Shown: piece by piece, positions 21,774-32,041 of the stretch
Layout: each line of letters begins with the position of its first letter
How positions within the stretch are numbered: position 1 is the stretch's first letter
DNA from: Pyronema omphalodes
Lineage: Eukaryota > Ascomycota > Pezizomycetes > Pezizales > Pyronemataceae
Direction: 5' to 3'
NCBI GenBank assembly: GCA_024516155.1
Contig: JAJJXM010000151.1
Span: forward strand, 1-32,041
DNA length: 32,041 nt
The notes under the pieces: generated by a model
Seen by the model: only the letters and a program-made list of their open reading frames with translations
Database searches by the model: none
What the model was told of the DNA's origin: nothing
Translations under genes and position numbers: made by a program

Positions 21774-24700
21774 AGACCATCGTGACATCTGAATACACAC
21801 CTGAAAAGACTACCGGAGCCACAATAATGCATCTTTCAGGAAGATACTCCATTCCCGCGATCAACCAAGTGTTCGTATTCTATGGGCTTGTCTTTATAGA
21901 ACGGAAGGGTTCATCTATTAGGCGCAGGCGCCCGTTTCTCACTGCTGCGCGGATGCTGTCATGAAATGGACGCTTCTGCGCGACACCAAAATCGCGCCTT
22001 CAAAATGCTGATGTCTCTAGCGCCGAACATCACCAGCGGGGGAGGACAGACACAACGTTGTAACACTAGCGCTCTCGTCTGCCTATTTCCTTCAGTTCCC
22101 TTGCACCCGCGAGTACCCCGCGAGACGTCATCAGGGAGTCGCGAAGCGTCTGAATTTTTGCAGCGTAAAATCGCAGAAGAAAATCAATCACGGCGCTGTA
22201 TCAGCGTTATAGTGGTCTGTGTGGTTCAGGTGGTGGTGGCTATAACGAGGATAGCGGTGGGTTTAAAAAAATGGATCTTTTTCGTGGCGTGACAAAGGAG
22301 CAAGAGTGGATGGCGCACGTGATGCGAAGTTGTTTTCGTACCGAGAAATGAGACAATGGACTTGCAAGATACCTCGTCAGGAATGTTGCTTTGAAGAAAG
22401 GTTTATTATACAACTACAAAATGACTCGTCCAGGAAATGCAGCTTGTTGCCCATTCAAAATACCCAATAGGCAGGAAAAACACAACGACAACTGCTAACG
22501 GAACAACCCGCCTCTTCTTCCACGCAACCTAAGCTGCTCTTTCAGTTCAGCAGATATACGACTATCGCAAAGATCGTAGGCAGTCTGCCCGTTATTATTT
22601 CTCAACCGAGTAACAATGTCATCCCGCGCTAATAGCTTGGCAATGATTGATTCCCTTCCATTGAAGCATGCCAACATCAGCGCCGTCCATCCGTCCTTTT
22701 TCTGCAGGTTGACCTGAATATCATCCCGCGCTAACAGCTTCCCTACAACTGAATCTAGTCCCACCTTGCATGCATACATCAGTGCCGTATACCCGTTTGT
22801 ATCCTGCAAGTTGACAAGGATTCCTTTGTGGTCGAGCAACAAATGCGCAATGTCTTTATGCTCGTGTAAACATGCAAGCATAAGCGCTGTTTCCTCATCT
22901 GGTGAGGTTTTGTCGATGGTGTTGCCGTCAAAACATCCTTGCTTCAGTGCCGCTTTGACTGTCTCGGTGTCCCCACGATATGCAGCTTTGATAAATTCTC
23001 TCTCGCTCACCACTCTTTCAGAATCGTTTTTGCTGTCGCTGAGATGCTCGGATGATTCTCCACCATCATGCACTTTGGACCCAGGCTGCTCGCTGCCTTC
23101 ATCCGACGCCGCAGATCCACCATCATCTTCATCATCGTCCTCGTCCTCCTCATCCTCCTGCAGTGACCCCGGAAGAATAAACAATGCGATCTGCTGCATG
23201 TGTTTTCCCAAATGACGTTGCAAGCGTTTCGGCGTGAGGGATTCCGGACAAAGTGGGCATGCTTGAATCGATTCTACCACTCGTACGCTACGGTCTACCA
23301 GAACGGCCATTGACTCAGTGCGGAGAAGATGTCGATGTGTTTTCGTGATATGGTCCTTGAAGGATTGACTGGAAGACGACACCTCCTGACAGTGTTCGCA
23401 GGGCCACTCAAGGCGATGGAACTCGCACTCGTGATGAAACCATTCGTGGCGACTCGAATAAAGACGTGTTGCCTGGGAACAGTTTCGGAACGTGCAGACG
23501 TATGGACGGATATCGCGAAAGACGTGTTTCCTGGTGTTTGCGCATTAGCTCTAACTGCAGTGGGACAAGAATGGACGGATGAAATACTTACTGCCATGAA
23601 ATATAATTTCTGCCTTGGTTGGTAACGATCTTGAAACAATACGGGCATTGGAATGGCTCATCCGAATACCCGTTTGGCGGAGGCGGAACACGCAGCTTGT
23701 CGGAACTGAAGCTGGAGCCGGCTGACGTCGCGTATGAAGTCTCAGAAAATCCTGTGTCTGATCGAGCATCATCGTCGGGTTCATGGTTTTCGAAGCCGCC
23801 GGGTACATTGCCTTCGTGAACTGTGGATACTGTTGTTTGCATTGTCGTTGATCCCTCACCTAAGGAGTAGTCACCCTCGGCGAACCAAACGATATCCTGG
23901 AGGTCAACACCTTTACCCTTCTCGTCCTGGTGATCAGCCTCGGCTCCCGCAGTTGAGTCTGTGTTCCCTGGGTTTCCGGTGTCATCCTTGCGTCGCCCAG
24001 CAATTTTATCGTGGTGCTGTTCATTGTATTTCAGTAGCTGTCGCCTCTTGGTGTTGGCCTTTCCGAGTCGCTCGATCAGATACTGTGCGTCCTCTCCGAG
24101 TCCGTATTTGTCTCTGACATGATTGATGTCGAAAGGCCCAAATGCAGAAACATCGATTTCTCGATCCTCTCCATGCGGTCTCTGGAGGCGAGATTCTGGA
24201 TATTGGCCGTGAGTCGAAACAGGGAGGATATAGAATGTCCGACCTCGTCCGCCGTTGCCGTAATCACATCTTCTTCCGGTTCATCATCTGAGGAATCCGG
24301 ATCCGTGTCCGTAGCATCTTGTTCGCTCGATTCCGGATCGTTGTTCTTCTGTGGCGGCTTCAACTCTCCGGTCAATAGCCCGAGCGCTAAAAGTCGTCAG
24401 TCAGTCCTTCCTATACACGACGCAGAAAACAGTATGATAACGGAATATCACCGTTGAAACTCACCCTCTGCAAGCACAACCTTCAAATCCACCAACAAAA
24501 CCTTCACATGCGCCCTGTATCTTGACGCCTCCCGTAGCTTGTAGTCAAGCGAAAGCCTGCTGTTGCGGCGATGGGCTCCTACATTCTCCGCCCACACCTG
24601 GAGCTGTCCCGGTGCTCCGGTGAGCTTTCCCGGAATGTCGACCTTTTTGCCGTTTACGCCGTGTTTCTTGGATATGCTTGAAGAGACGTCGGAAGGCTTC

Positions 24701-25465
24701 GATGCACTCCCAATACAAGGCGGATATTTGTTTGTCTTCGGTCTTGGTGGCCATGATGATGGTGATGACGATTGGTGGTTGTTGAGGAGGTGCGGGGTTT
24801 GGGGCGTGGATGCTGGAAGAGGTGGCTATATGGTGTGCGTTGGCGCCTATATGCAGGTCATATGTAATCACTCTATCGTTGTAACTTCCGCTGCAGATCG
24901 CAGAAAATCACTTCATTTGATTACCACCTCGTTGTTAGCATAAGTTGATGTATGCATTGCAAAGATAAGAAAGTACTCTCCATGATTATTTTTCCTCAGC
25001 ACGGTACATCATTCTGTTCGGGCCTTACATTCGCTGGGAGTTGAAACTTCAGGGCTCCGACAGTTACCGAGCTGCTCGGCTATTCAACGAATCGGGTGAC
25101 TCCGACATGATCAGATAAGACGATAACCGCCCTACAAACCGCTCTTAGACCAAGTGTCCGCTGCGCAACCCCGCGCTGATGGTAGTCTTCAAGAACACTT
25201 TTTAGAACGGTAGATACGAAAGTCGTCAAATTTTGCTGTTATTTGGGTCGACAAAGATCGATATTAGAATGTCCGGTCCATGACACGGCCCCGGCACCAG
25301 GGTTAGGGTTTGCTCATCTTCTGTTACCGGTTCCTGGGATGACTAGTCTTGACTTCCGGTATACCTTCCATACTCAACATAACGTGGTACAGCGGATGAA
25401 GAAATGGGTTGGTTATTTCAAGATACGCAAAGTTCATGCTCCAACCTCACAATCCTTGTCATCGC
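21774..25465. repeat. Segmental duplication, unit B (partner 14618-18365)
   Basis: Same content and orientation as unit A: 3' flank, zinc-finger/ankyrin gene, 5' flank. The flanks and ankyrin part have diverged; the central tract 23306-24494 is identical to unit A except for one missing T at 24157-24159. Similarity fades after about 25465, where the copies follow unrelated sequence. Limits are approximate. Confidence 0.85.
22495..24754 (-). pseudogene. C2H2 zinc-finger and ankyrin-repeat gene, copy 2, with two frameshifts
   Basis: The same exon layout as copy 1 is kept: 24754-24465, 24386-23592 and 23530-22495, with intact splice sites. Compared with copy 1 there is one extra T at 24664-24666 in exon 1 and one T fewer at 24157-24159 in exon 2. 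Each breaks the frame, and they do not rescue each other because the stretch between would run into stops. If both were sequence errors, the product would be 706 aa with the same domains: N-terminal helical domain, acidic region, zinc fingers, acidic linker shorter by ten residues, four ankyrin repeats, and a tail extended by RRGGLFR. Ankyrin differences from copy 1 are many (for example IAYSKRHE against LACLHEHK). So it is either a recent pseudogene or an intact, diversified paralogue in a draft assembly. Confidence 0.75.
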
Positions 25466-26026
25466 CCAAGATGCCAGCGAGGTCAATTCTACGGAAACTG
25501 GGCTACTCACGTAACACCAGGAATGCCCATGTCGTTATACAAAAATCGTCAGAGGGGCTGTGCACAACTGAGTAATGAAGGGCCTTACGTCAGGATTTCA
25601 GCTTTGACAAAAACCAAAAAAAAAAAAATTGAAAATAGAAATAAAAAAACTTCAAACTTCCTTGCGCTTGGTGCGACGGTATGGATTAAGCGACGGGTAT
25701 ATTTCATAAAAGACTTTCGGGGATATCTTGGATCTTTCGATATCTTGGCGAGGGCATCCTGCATAATTTCCAAAAGAACAATATAAACATTTATTTAACG
25801 TAGAAGCTCAACTAAAACAAGACAACAGCGTATTAAGATCATGACTAAATATGTTAAGGAGACGGTATGTTGTTCGGTTCCTTTTCTTTTATCTCCAGAT
25901 GTTTTTATCTCATGTTCAGAACACTTCTCTCCAGCTTTGCGGTCTCCTTTCGTTGCTTATTTATTTTTTTTTTTCATTCCCCACTACCGCTTGTCCCAAA
26001 GCATTCCGATATTCCCAATGATTCAC
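25466..26026. other. Intergenic, 3' flank of the long low-complexity gene
   Basis: It contains an A-rich run at 25613-25650 and T-rich sequence at 25960-25976. A 62-residue minus-strand frame at 25585-25773 (MQDALAKISKDPRYPRKS...) reads somewhat like protein, but no family or neighbouring exon is recognisable. Confidence 0.45.
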
Positions 26027-29000
26027 CTAGTCCTTCTTCGCCCTGCTTCTCGTAACCCTCGTCGTGGGGACTGGAGCAGGTGCAACCTTCTTCCGCCGCT
26101 GTACAGGTGCCTATTGAATCGTTAAAATCTCGAAGAAACTTCATTGATTGGTGAAGAATATAATATACCTTTGTCTCTGCCTGTCCTTTTGTGACAAGGT
26201 GATTAGTGCCCGTAGGCACAGGAATACTAGTTGCAATAGTCGTTGCAAACTCTTCTTGGAGTTGTGAATCGACTTCGACCTGCACCTGCTGATCCTCCGC
26301 CTGCGGTAAAACTGGCTGAGGCGCCTTCTTTGCTACCGTCTTCCTGGATGCTGCTTTCTTTGGTTTTCTAGGCGCTGTTTTCTTTGACCCTGCCTTCTGT
26401 CTCGGCTGCTGCTGCTCTGACTCTTTCTCCGGACTCTCTACATCTGCTGCACCGGCTGTAGACTCAGTGGTAGGGTAGGGTCTGCAATAGCTGGAGCTTG
26501 CTGCTCCACTTGTTGTACCACCTGATCGACCACCTGTTGCTGTGCCGTCTGCTGATGAGAGTCGGTATGTCCAAGTCCGATGTTCTGAGCGAACAGAATA
26601 GCGCCTTGAACAAGAGACTGGGCGTGAGCTGTACTCGGCTCTACAGTTGAAGGAGTCTGCGCTGAAGCAGGTAGTTCCTGCTGTGGTAGCTGTCCTGCAG
26701 CGGCAATCGCAACTGCCCCTTTCTTCGTTACACGTTTCTTTGCTGGTGCATTTTGGGAGGCTCCTGTTGTTCGTTTGCGTTTGTTTGTTGCAGCTGGAGC
26801 TTGGTCCGGTGCCACAACGGTGAGAACTTGAGCTGAGACAGCATCCTCCGGCAATGCTTCAGGAGCCACATTATCAGAGGTACTGGTTAGTGGGGCCGAG
26901 AGAGGGGCCGGAAGAGCAGCAACGTCTGCTTCATCTGCCGCGGCGGCTATGGCAGTTCCTTCTTTCTTTGTTAGACGCTTTTTGGCCACTGGTCCCGCTG
27001 AGGCTCCAACATTTTCGTTTGTTGTGCGCTTTCTCTTATTCGCTGCGGTGGGCACGGGAGCTGGTGCAATAACGGCCGGGGTGACGTCAAAGGCAGTATC
27101 GGAGATGGCTTCAGAAGAGGTTGGAGCAACCGGAGCGGCGATTGACGTCTCCGTGCTGATCACAGGAGCTGGAATATCGGGGTCGGCGGCGTCAAGAGAA
27201 CTACATGCAGCTGCAGCTGCGGCTGCGGCTGCGGCAAGAGCTGCTCTGCCTCTTGGCTGTCCTTGTCTAGGAGGCTTTGCTATCTTTGTCGACGCAGTTG
27301 ATCTATGGTTCTTACCACTAGCAGCCTTGGGAATCGGTTCCGGGATTGTAACCTCTGATCGAACAGTTGTCGTAGTATCTGCTTCAGCAACCGGTTCTAC
27401 TGCTGTGGGAAACGGTGCTTGTACATCATCAAATGATAATGATGGTGGTACCTTAACCTTCAACGTAACGATGAGAGACGGGTTAGTTGGTACCGTGACT
27501 GCTAATGGTGCTGCTGCTTGTGCCGCTGCTGCCTCTCCGACTATGGCGGCTGTGGCTGAAATTGCAGCTTTCACTCGTGGGGCTCTCTTCCTTGCGGGGG
27601 CTTTGGATACGGCTGGAGTAGAAAATTCAGAAAGCGCGGCTGATCCTGAATCGTTGATAGTTGATGTTCCTAGTTCAGAAGAAGAATTCGCAACCACTTT
27701 GGAGGTCTGCTTCTTTGCTCTGGGTGTTTTCGCATTCTTCACTGACAGAACTGGCTGGGCAACATGTTTGGATGGTATTGTCGTCTCAGCGTGTGGAACA
27801 CTATTCTCAGCAGCAGCAATGGCACTATTGGTTGGTAGACTGTTGTTCTGAGCGGAATGCGTTGCTTGTACGGACGCCGTGACTGTATTTTCGGTGTCGA
27901 TAACCTTTTTGGACCTGGAAGGTCTTGCTTTTTTCGCCGGAGCGGCCGCGGGAGTGGTGGGTGCAGCAGACGCGGGATTCTCGACAGATCCTGTGATACC
28001 AGTGTATTCATCCGTACTTGTTGGTAGAGCTGATAAAGACTGTGCTGTTTCTTCTACAGCGTTGCCCCTCCGTTCTTTTGACTCATTCGTTGTAGCGTTT
28101 GGAATGTTAATGGTATCCGTAACATGTTCCGTGATAGTGGGTAACGCGGCAGCCGTTGAAGTTGGCAAAATAGGGTAAGGGTTGGCACCATTTCTGGATC
28201 TGGTTGTGGTGCGCTTTTTAGGCGGCGGTCTTGGTGCATCCGGCGTATCTTCCGCGCCGGTAGCTCGCTTACGCTTGTTGGCACTAGGGGCTAGGGTAAC
28301 TTCAGACGTCGACAAGGTATTGATGTCGATCATTCCAGGGGCCAGATTCGCTTCGGAAGCTGCAGTAGAGGAAGCGATTTGCTGGAGACTGGCGGGTGGG
28401 ACTTTGAGCGTTATAATCAAGCTCTTCCTACGGAAGAGGCCCCGCTCGTCGCTGCTCCAGATTTCGAGGTCGCAGTTGCGGTGCCGGAAGATATCTTGGG
28501 TCCGACAGTTGTTGAGGCCACCCTAAGAGCAGACTGCACTGCTGCATTTCTCGCCTGGGGTCTTCGTACTGGAGCCTTGAGTGCTTTTTGGGCGTTCTTG
28601 GCAGCGGCCACAACTTCCGATCTTGGGATTGCCTTCTGCCAGCTCTGTGGCTTCCATTTCTGCCCTCCTTGATGGCCTTGGTCTTCTCCTGAGCCACGGA
28701 CACCATCCAGACTCTTCTTGCCTGCATCATCTCGGCGTCTATCAACGCGAGACATAGCATATCAGTCTGTATCTTGGTCACCTCCTTGACTCGCTTCTCC
28801 CTCTCTTGCTCCGTCCTTCGTGCCCCTCCCTTATACTCTCTGCCTGTTCGCGGATGCACCGGCATATGTTTTTGTATTGACAACAGTCTGCTTCGACAGC
28901 GGGGGATCAAATCTATCATCCCATCTCTGTTGTGCTGCGTTGAACTTCTCCCTCTCTGTCCTGTGAGCGGCAGATTTCGCAGGGTCATATTGGCGTCGGA

Positions 29001-31112
29001 AGTCACTGCCATATGCCACCATCTCCCTTTGCATACGGAAGTTCTTCTCAAGTTCCTGCTCATTTCTTGCAATATCCTCGTCAAGAGCCCTCTCTTCCTC
29101 ATCAGTCCGGTTCTCTCGTGGAACAAAAGGCTTGGTCTTGTCAACCTGATCCGTCAACGCATGCCAGGCCGGGGGTCTTGATGGGGAGGGTGAAGAAGTT
29201 CCAGTTTCAGTCTCAGCTGTCTGTACTGATGTTTTTCTCTCCCAAGCGCCGTCACCTTTGGTTGTGGTCCGGGATCTTTATAATTCTGGACAAAAGCCAG
29301 AACCGCGGAGCTTGGTACCACTGCCATCTTAGGATCATTCTCGAGCCTCTGCTCGGGGAGGCTGTTCAGTATTCTGGCCGTATGATCCATAACCCAGGGC
29401 TTGTTTTCTTTGAGGACTTCCGCCCAATAGTTGGGCGTGTCCTCATGGTGGTACTTGAGTAAGTTATCGTATTCGTGATCTAGGACGGACATTGCTGGAT
29501 CTGAATGGATATCCGCAGGGTTATGAACGATAGTTCGACGAGACGCAATGGCTCCTTCGGAGATGTCGGTGGAAGAGGATAAACCACTAGAGATATATGG
29601 TACATGAGGTTCGTCGTTCAGTGTCAGGATGTCATCGCTTGAGCCCCGCACATAAGCTATGACGGGATTTAGATTCGCCTCGGGTTCCGTATTAGAAGAA
29701 GATGGCATTTCCCTAGTGGTACTCCCAGGTACGACTGACGGAAGAGCGGGGTATTGAATATGCTCCGGAATCCGAACTCTTGGCACATTCTCTGTAAAAG
29801 GCTTCCTGAGATCTGACTCAACGGTGGGACCGGGTAGGTTTGATAGATTTTCGGGGGGGGCGGTCCTGCGAAAGGAATCTTCTCGGTTTTACCTGCCTCT
29901 GCGATTTTCTCATCCACAAGATGTGTTTGGAAAGCCACGAGGATTGCGTCGGTAACTTCAGGTGACAGCAACACCACCGGTAGAGGAACTGCGAGCAGTT
30001 CCTCCTCGGACAAGTTTTCCCAGGGCCTGAAAGGGTTCAGGGTCTTCTCCGCCTCCTGTAACCGGTTGAGCTCACTCTCTGGCTCTGCGTTTTGAGGTGC
30101 ATCTTTCGGGAACGGTAACCTGAAACGGTTCATGTTCTGCAGGGCGGGGTCTGATTCTTTCCTCGGTGGCCAGTTGTGCCACTTGAACATCACGTCCGGT
30201 GTCATGTTGACCGGCGAGGGATACTCTTGCCAAATGGCATCACCTGTCCTGGGGAGTGGTTGGTTCTTATTCTGATCCCATTTGGAAACGGAGCGAGGTT
30301 GCTCAGGAGTGTCAGTAGCTGAAGGAACTGTCAATGCAGTTCCGAAAGTTCTTCCGTCGGTGGAACGAGGCCTGAGGGTTCTTGTGGGGGTGGTAGAGGC
30401 GGATGGGCCTGCAGCGGAGGCTTCAGAATCACGGAGGATTTGCAGTCTAGAGATTGGGGCTCTTGTCTGTGCCGGAGCAGTAACAGGTGCAGCAGGTGGG
30501 GCATCGGGATCGCGGTAAGGAACGAGTCTCTCCGCACTCCTGTTCGCATCAAAGATGCGAGCAGGTCTCGGGCCAAACTGTGTTTCAATAGGTCGGATCA
30601 ATGCCAGAGTATCCTCGTGGCTGTGGTCAAGGAATGAATTGTAACCAGCTGGAGTGCTGTCGGGGCTAGCTTCGGAAAGCTGGAATTGCACATGAGAGCG
30701 CTCTCCAGTGTATGCAACGGGGGTACCGAGAATCGAGTCACGAAGTGTTCCTCGGTTCGAGCGTCTGGGTGCAAGAATGGTTGTATTCCCTTCGCCAAGT
30801 AATCGCTCGTGTTTTCGGGACCGAAGGTATCGTCTTGGCGGCTGTCGTCTAGGGCAGGACCGAAACGATAGGCGAGGGGAGAATTGTCAGCAATTCCCGT
30901 GGTAGGGGTGGCAAAGGGGTCGACAGCTCGAATTCGTGCAAGGAAGCGTCGCCATCGGGCATTCCAATCTCATTGTTGAGCAAGGAATCATCCTGTTGCT
31001 CCTCGGGAGCATCAGCAGCCGGGCGTACAGCCGGGACACGAGGAGACGGGATTTCCGGGGTGTCGGTGAATCCAGAAATATCGGGATTAAAACGCGGAGG
31101 AGTAATTGCCAT
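26027..31112 (-). CDS. Very long low-complexity, probably nuclear protein (about 1,677 aa); frame interrupted by eight one-base changes
   Basis: The proposed start is ATG at 31112 (MAITPPRFNPDIS) and the stop TAG at 26027-26029. One intron, 26168-26111 (58 nt, GTATAT...ATAG), lies near the end. Protein-like sequence runs continuously but changes frame at about 30916-30919, 30719-30723, 29853-29860 (G8), 29232-29236, 28869-28873, 28663-28665, 28440-28443 and 26467-26480. Seven need one extra base and one needs one fewer; the adjusted length is 5034 nt, divisible by three. Residues to about 650 are Pro/Ser/Thr-rich and disordered, followed by a charged coiled-coil-like segment (28740-29150). 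The last third is Ala/Pro/Thr-rich with three copies of an NKRKR-T ... KKR-TKK motif and two LI(I/V)TLKV motifs. The end is basic (SKKTAPRKPKKAASRKTVAKK; RVTRSRAKKD), suggesting DNA binding in an AT-hook- or histone-tail-like manner. I recognise no family. It could be a pseudogene if the changes are real. Confidence 0.6.
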
Positions 31113-32041
31113 TTTCTTGATGATGTGATGATGTGATGATGTTCGGCGGAGTCGTTCGATCTTGAGGGAAAAGGTGGTTCGGTTGATATGGATTTCAGAG
31201 TGACAAGTCGTGAATCAAGTTGAAGGGCACTGGCGGTCAACACGAATGGTGACAGGTCACTGTTGACGTTAGACAAAGTGTTTCAACAGATGCAGCGGAG
31301 GAGAAACAAAGACCAATAATTTGAACAGCGTTGCACTCTCTACGTAACGACGATCGGGGTGAAGAAAGGATAGTTATCTGCTCAGGAAGTGTCAACGTCA
31401 ATTGCAACTCACGCGAAAGCTTGCGCGAACAGTACTAACCTTAAGATGTGGGGCGGCCTTTGTTATTTTTATCAAATGATTGAAGCAGAAGAAGGTCGAC
31501 GTGAGCTGTATCTACGAACAAGGCAATTACTGCTGCATTGTTAGGTTTGGCTCTTACAGGGAGGAGGGATTGCTTACGTAGCACAACTGTCGAAACCAAC
31601 CCTATGAATGTGTTGATGTTGCGATTATGTTTCTTCGTCCAGATATGATGCTTTGGCTTTGCACAAATGTGCGGTCCGTAGCGGTTGTGATCTTGCTAGA
31701 ACTAATTTGTTGACTATGACGAAGAATAGCAGTGCACGATGACAGTCAATGGTCGATGAGCGTTGGCGAGCGTGAGGTGAAGAGTGTGTTGAGTAGAGAG
31801 CAAGGGAGAACAGGAAAGCAGAATTTGAGGCAGTGTAGAGATTGGGCTCTGGGGGAGACTCAATGGCAGGTGAAGGGTTGTTTGTTAGTTGAACCCCCAG
31901 GGGGGGTTCATTACAGTTCCTCCTCCAGGTTAGACGCCCACTGTGCGACAACGTCCCCATTGCGCTTCATGTCATTTTACAGCAGAGACCTCGGGATTAT
32001 AGAAATTGAACTCGAATGCCGTTGACAAGTGTTTCATAATA
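31113..32041. other. Promoter and upstream region of the long nuclear-type gene
   Basis: Directly before the ATG are three tandem GATGATGT units (about 31118-31143), probably in the 5' untranslated region. A 9-bp inverted repeat, TGAACCCCC / GGGGGTTCA with a 3-nt spacer, lies at 31890-31910. No gene is supported; the open frames are short and unrelated to any family I know. Confidence 0.5.

Noticed and set aside
26949..27851. 300-residue plus-strand frame opposite the long gene
   Set aside because: It is an antisense shadow of the Ala/Thr-rich coding strand; its composition mirrors the GC-rich repeats and it has no splice or domain support.

Overview
The window looks like nuclear DNA of a filamentous ascomycete (Pezizomycotina, possibly a leotiomycete; the class is a guess). 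Genes are split by short introns of 47-210 nt with GTAAGT/GTGAGT-type donors and CTAAC/CTGAT-like branch points. The recognisable families are fungal: a PTH11-like seven-helix receptor, a DUF4470-type protein, and proteins joining an acuF-like C2H2 zinc-finger block to ankyrin repeats. There are no bacterial-style operons.

Layout: 1-1252, no convincing gene. 1261-1842, a non-autonomous hAT-type transposon with an 8-bp target duplication. 2140-3425 (-), PTH11-like receptor with one apparent missing base. 3426-5712, AT-rich and apparently non-coding. 5713-6866 (+), unknown small protein with a Lys-rich tail, five-part structure and three apparent one-base indels. 8274-11206 (-), intact five-exon TPR + DUF4470-like gene of 902 aa. 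11831-12730, a second, better preserved copy of the hAT element, followed by a 330-bp (TTTA)n array. 14.6-18.4 kb and 21.8-25.5 kb, a tandem duplication of about 3.7 kb; each unit carries one zinc-finger/ankyrin gene on the minus strand (copy 1 intact, copy 2 with two frameshifts). Between them, at 19.33-19.56 kb on the plus strand, lies a decayed third ankyrin fragment. 26027-31112 (-), a very long low-complexity, probably nuclear protein whose frame is interrupted eight times by one-base changes, mostly in short homopolymers.

Two signals stand out. First, the duplicated zinc-finger/ankyrin genes share a tract of about 1.19 kb that is identical apart from one T, covering the zinc-finger block and central region, while the ankyrin repeats and flanks differ clearly; this suggests gene conversion or constraint next to diversification. 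Second, one-base indels in short homopolymers recur in four genes; correcting them restores a total coding length divisible by three in each case, so many are more likely draft-sequence errors than real lesions. The older hAT copy differs from the younger mainly by C-to-T and G-to-A changes, as expected of repeat-induced point mutation.

All homology statements come from reading motifs by eye; no search was run.
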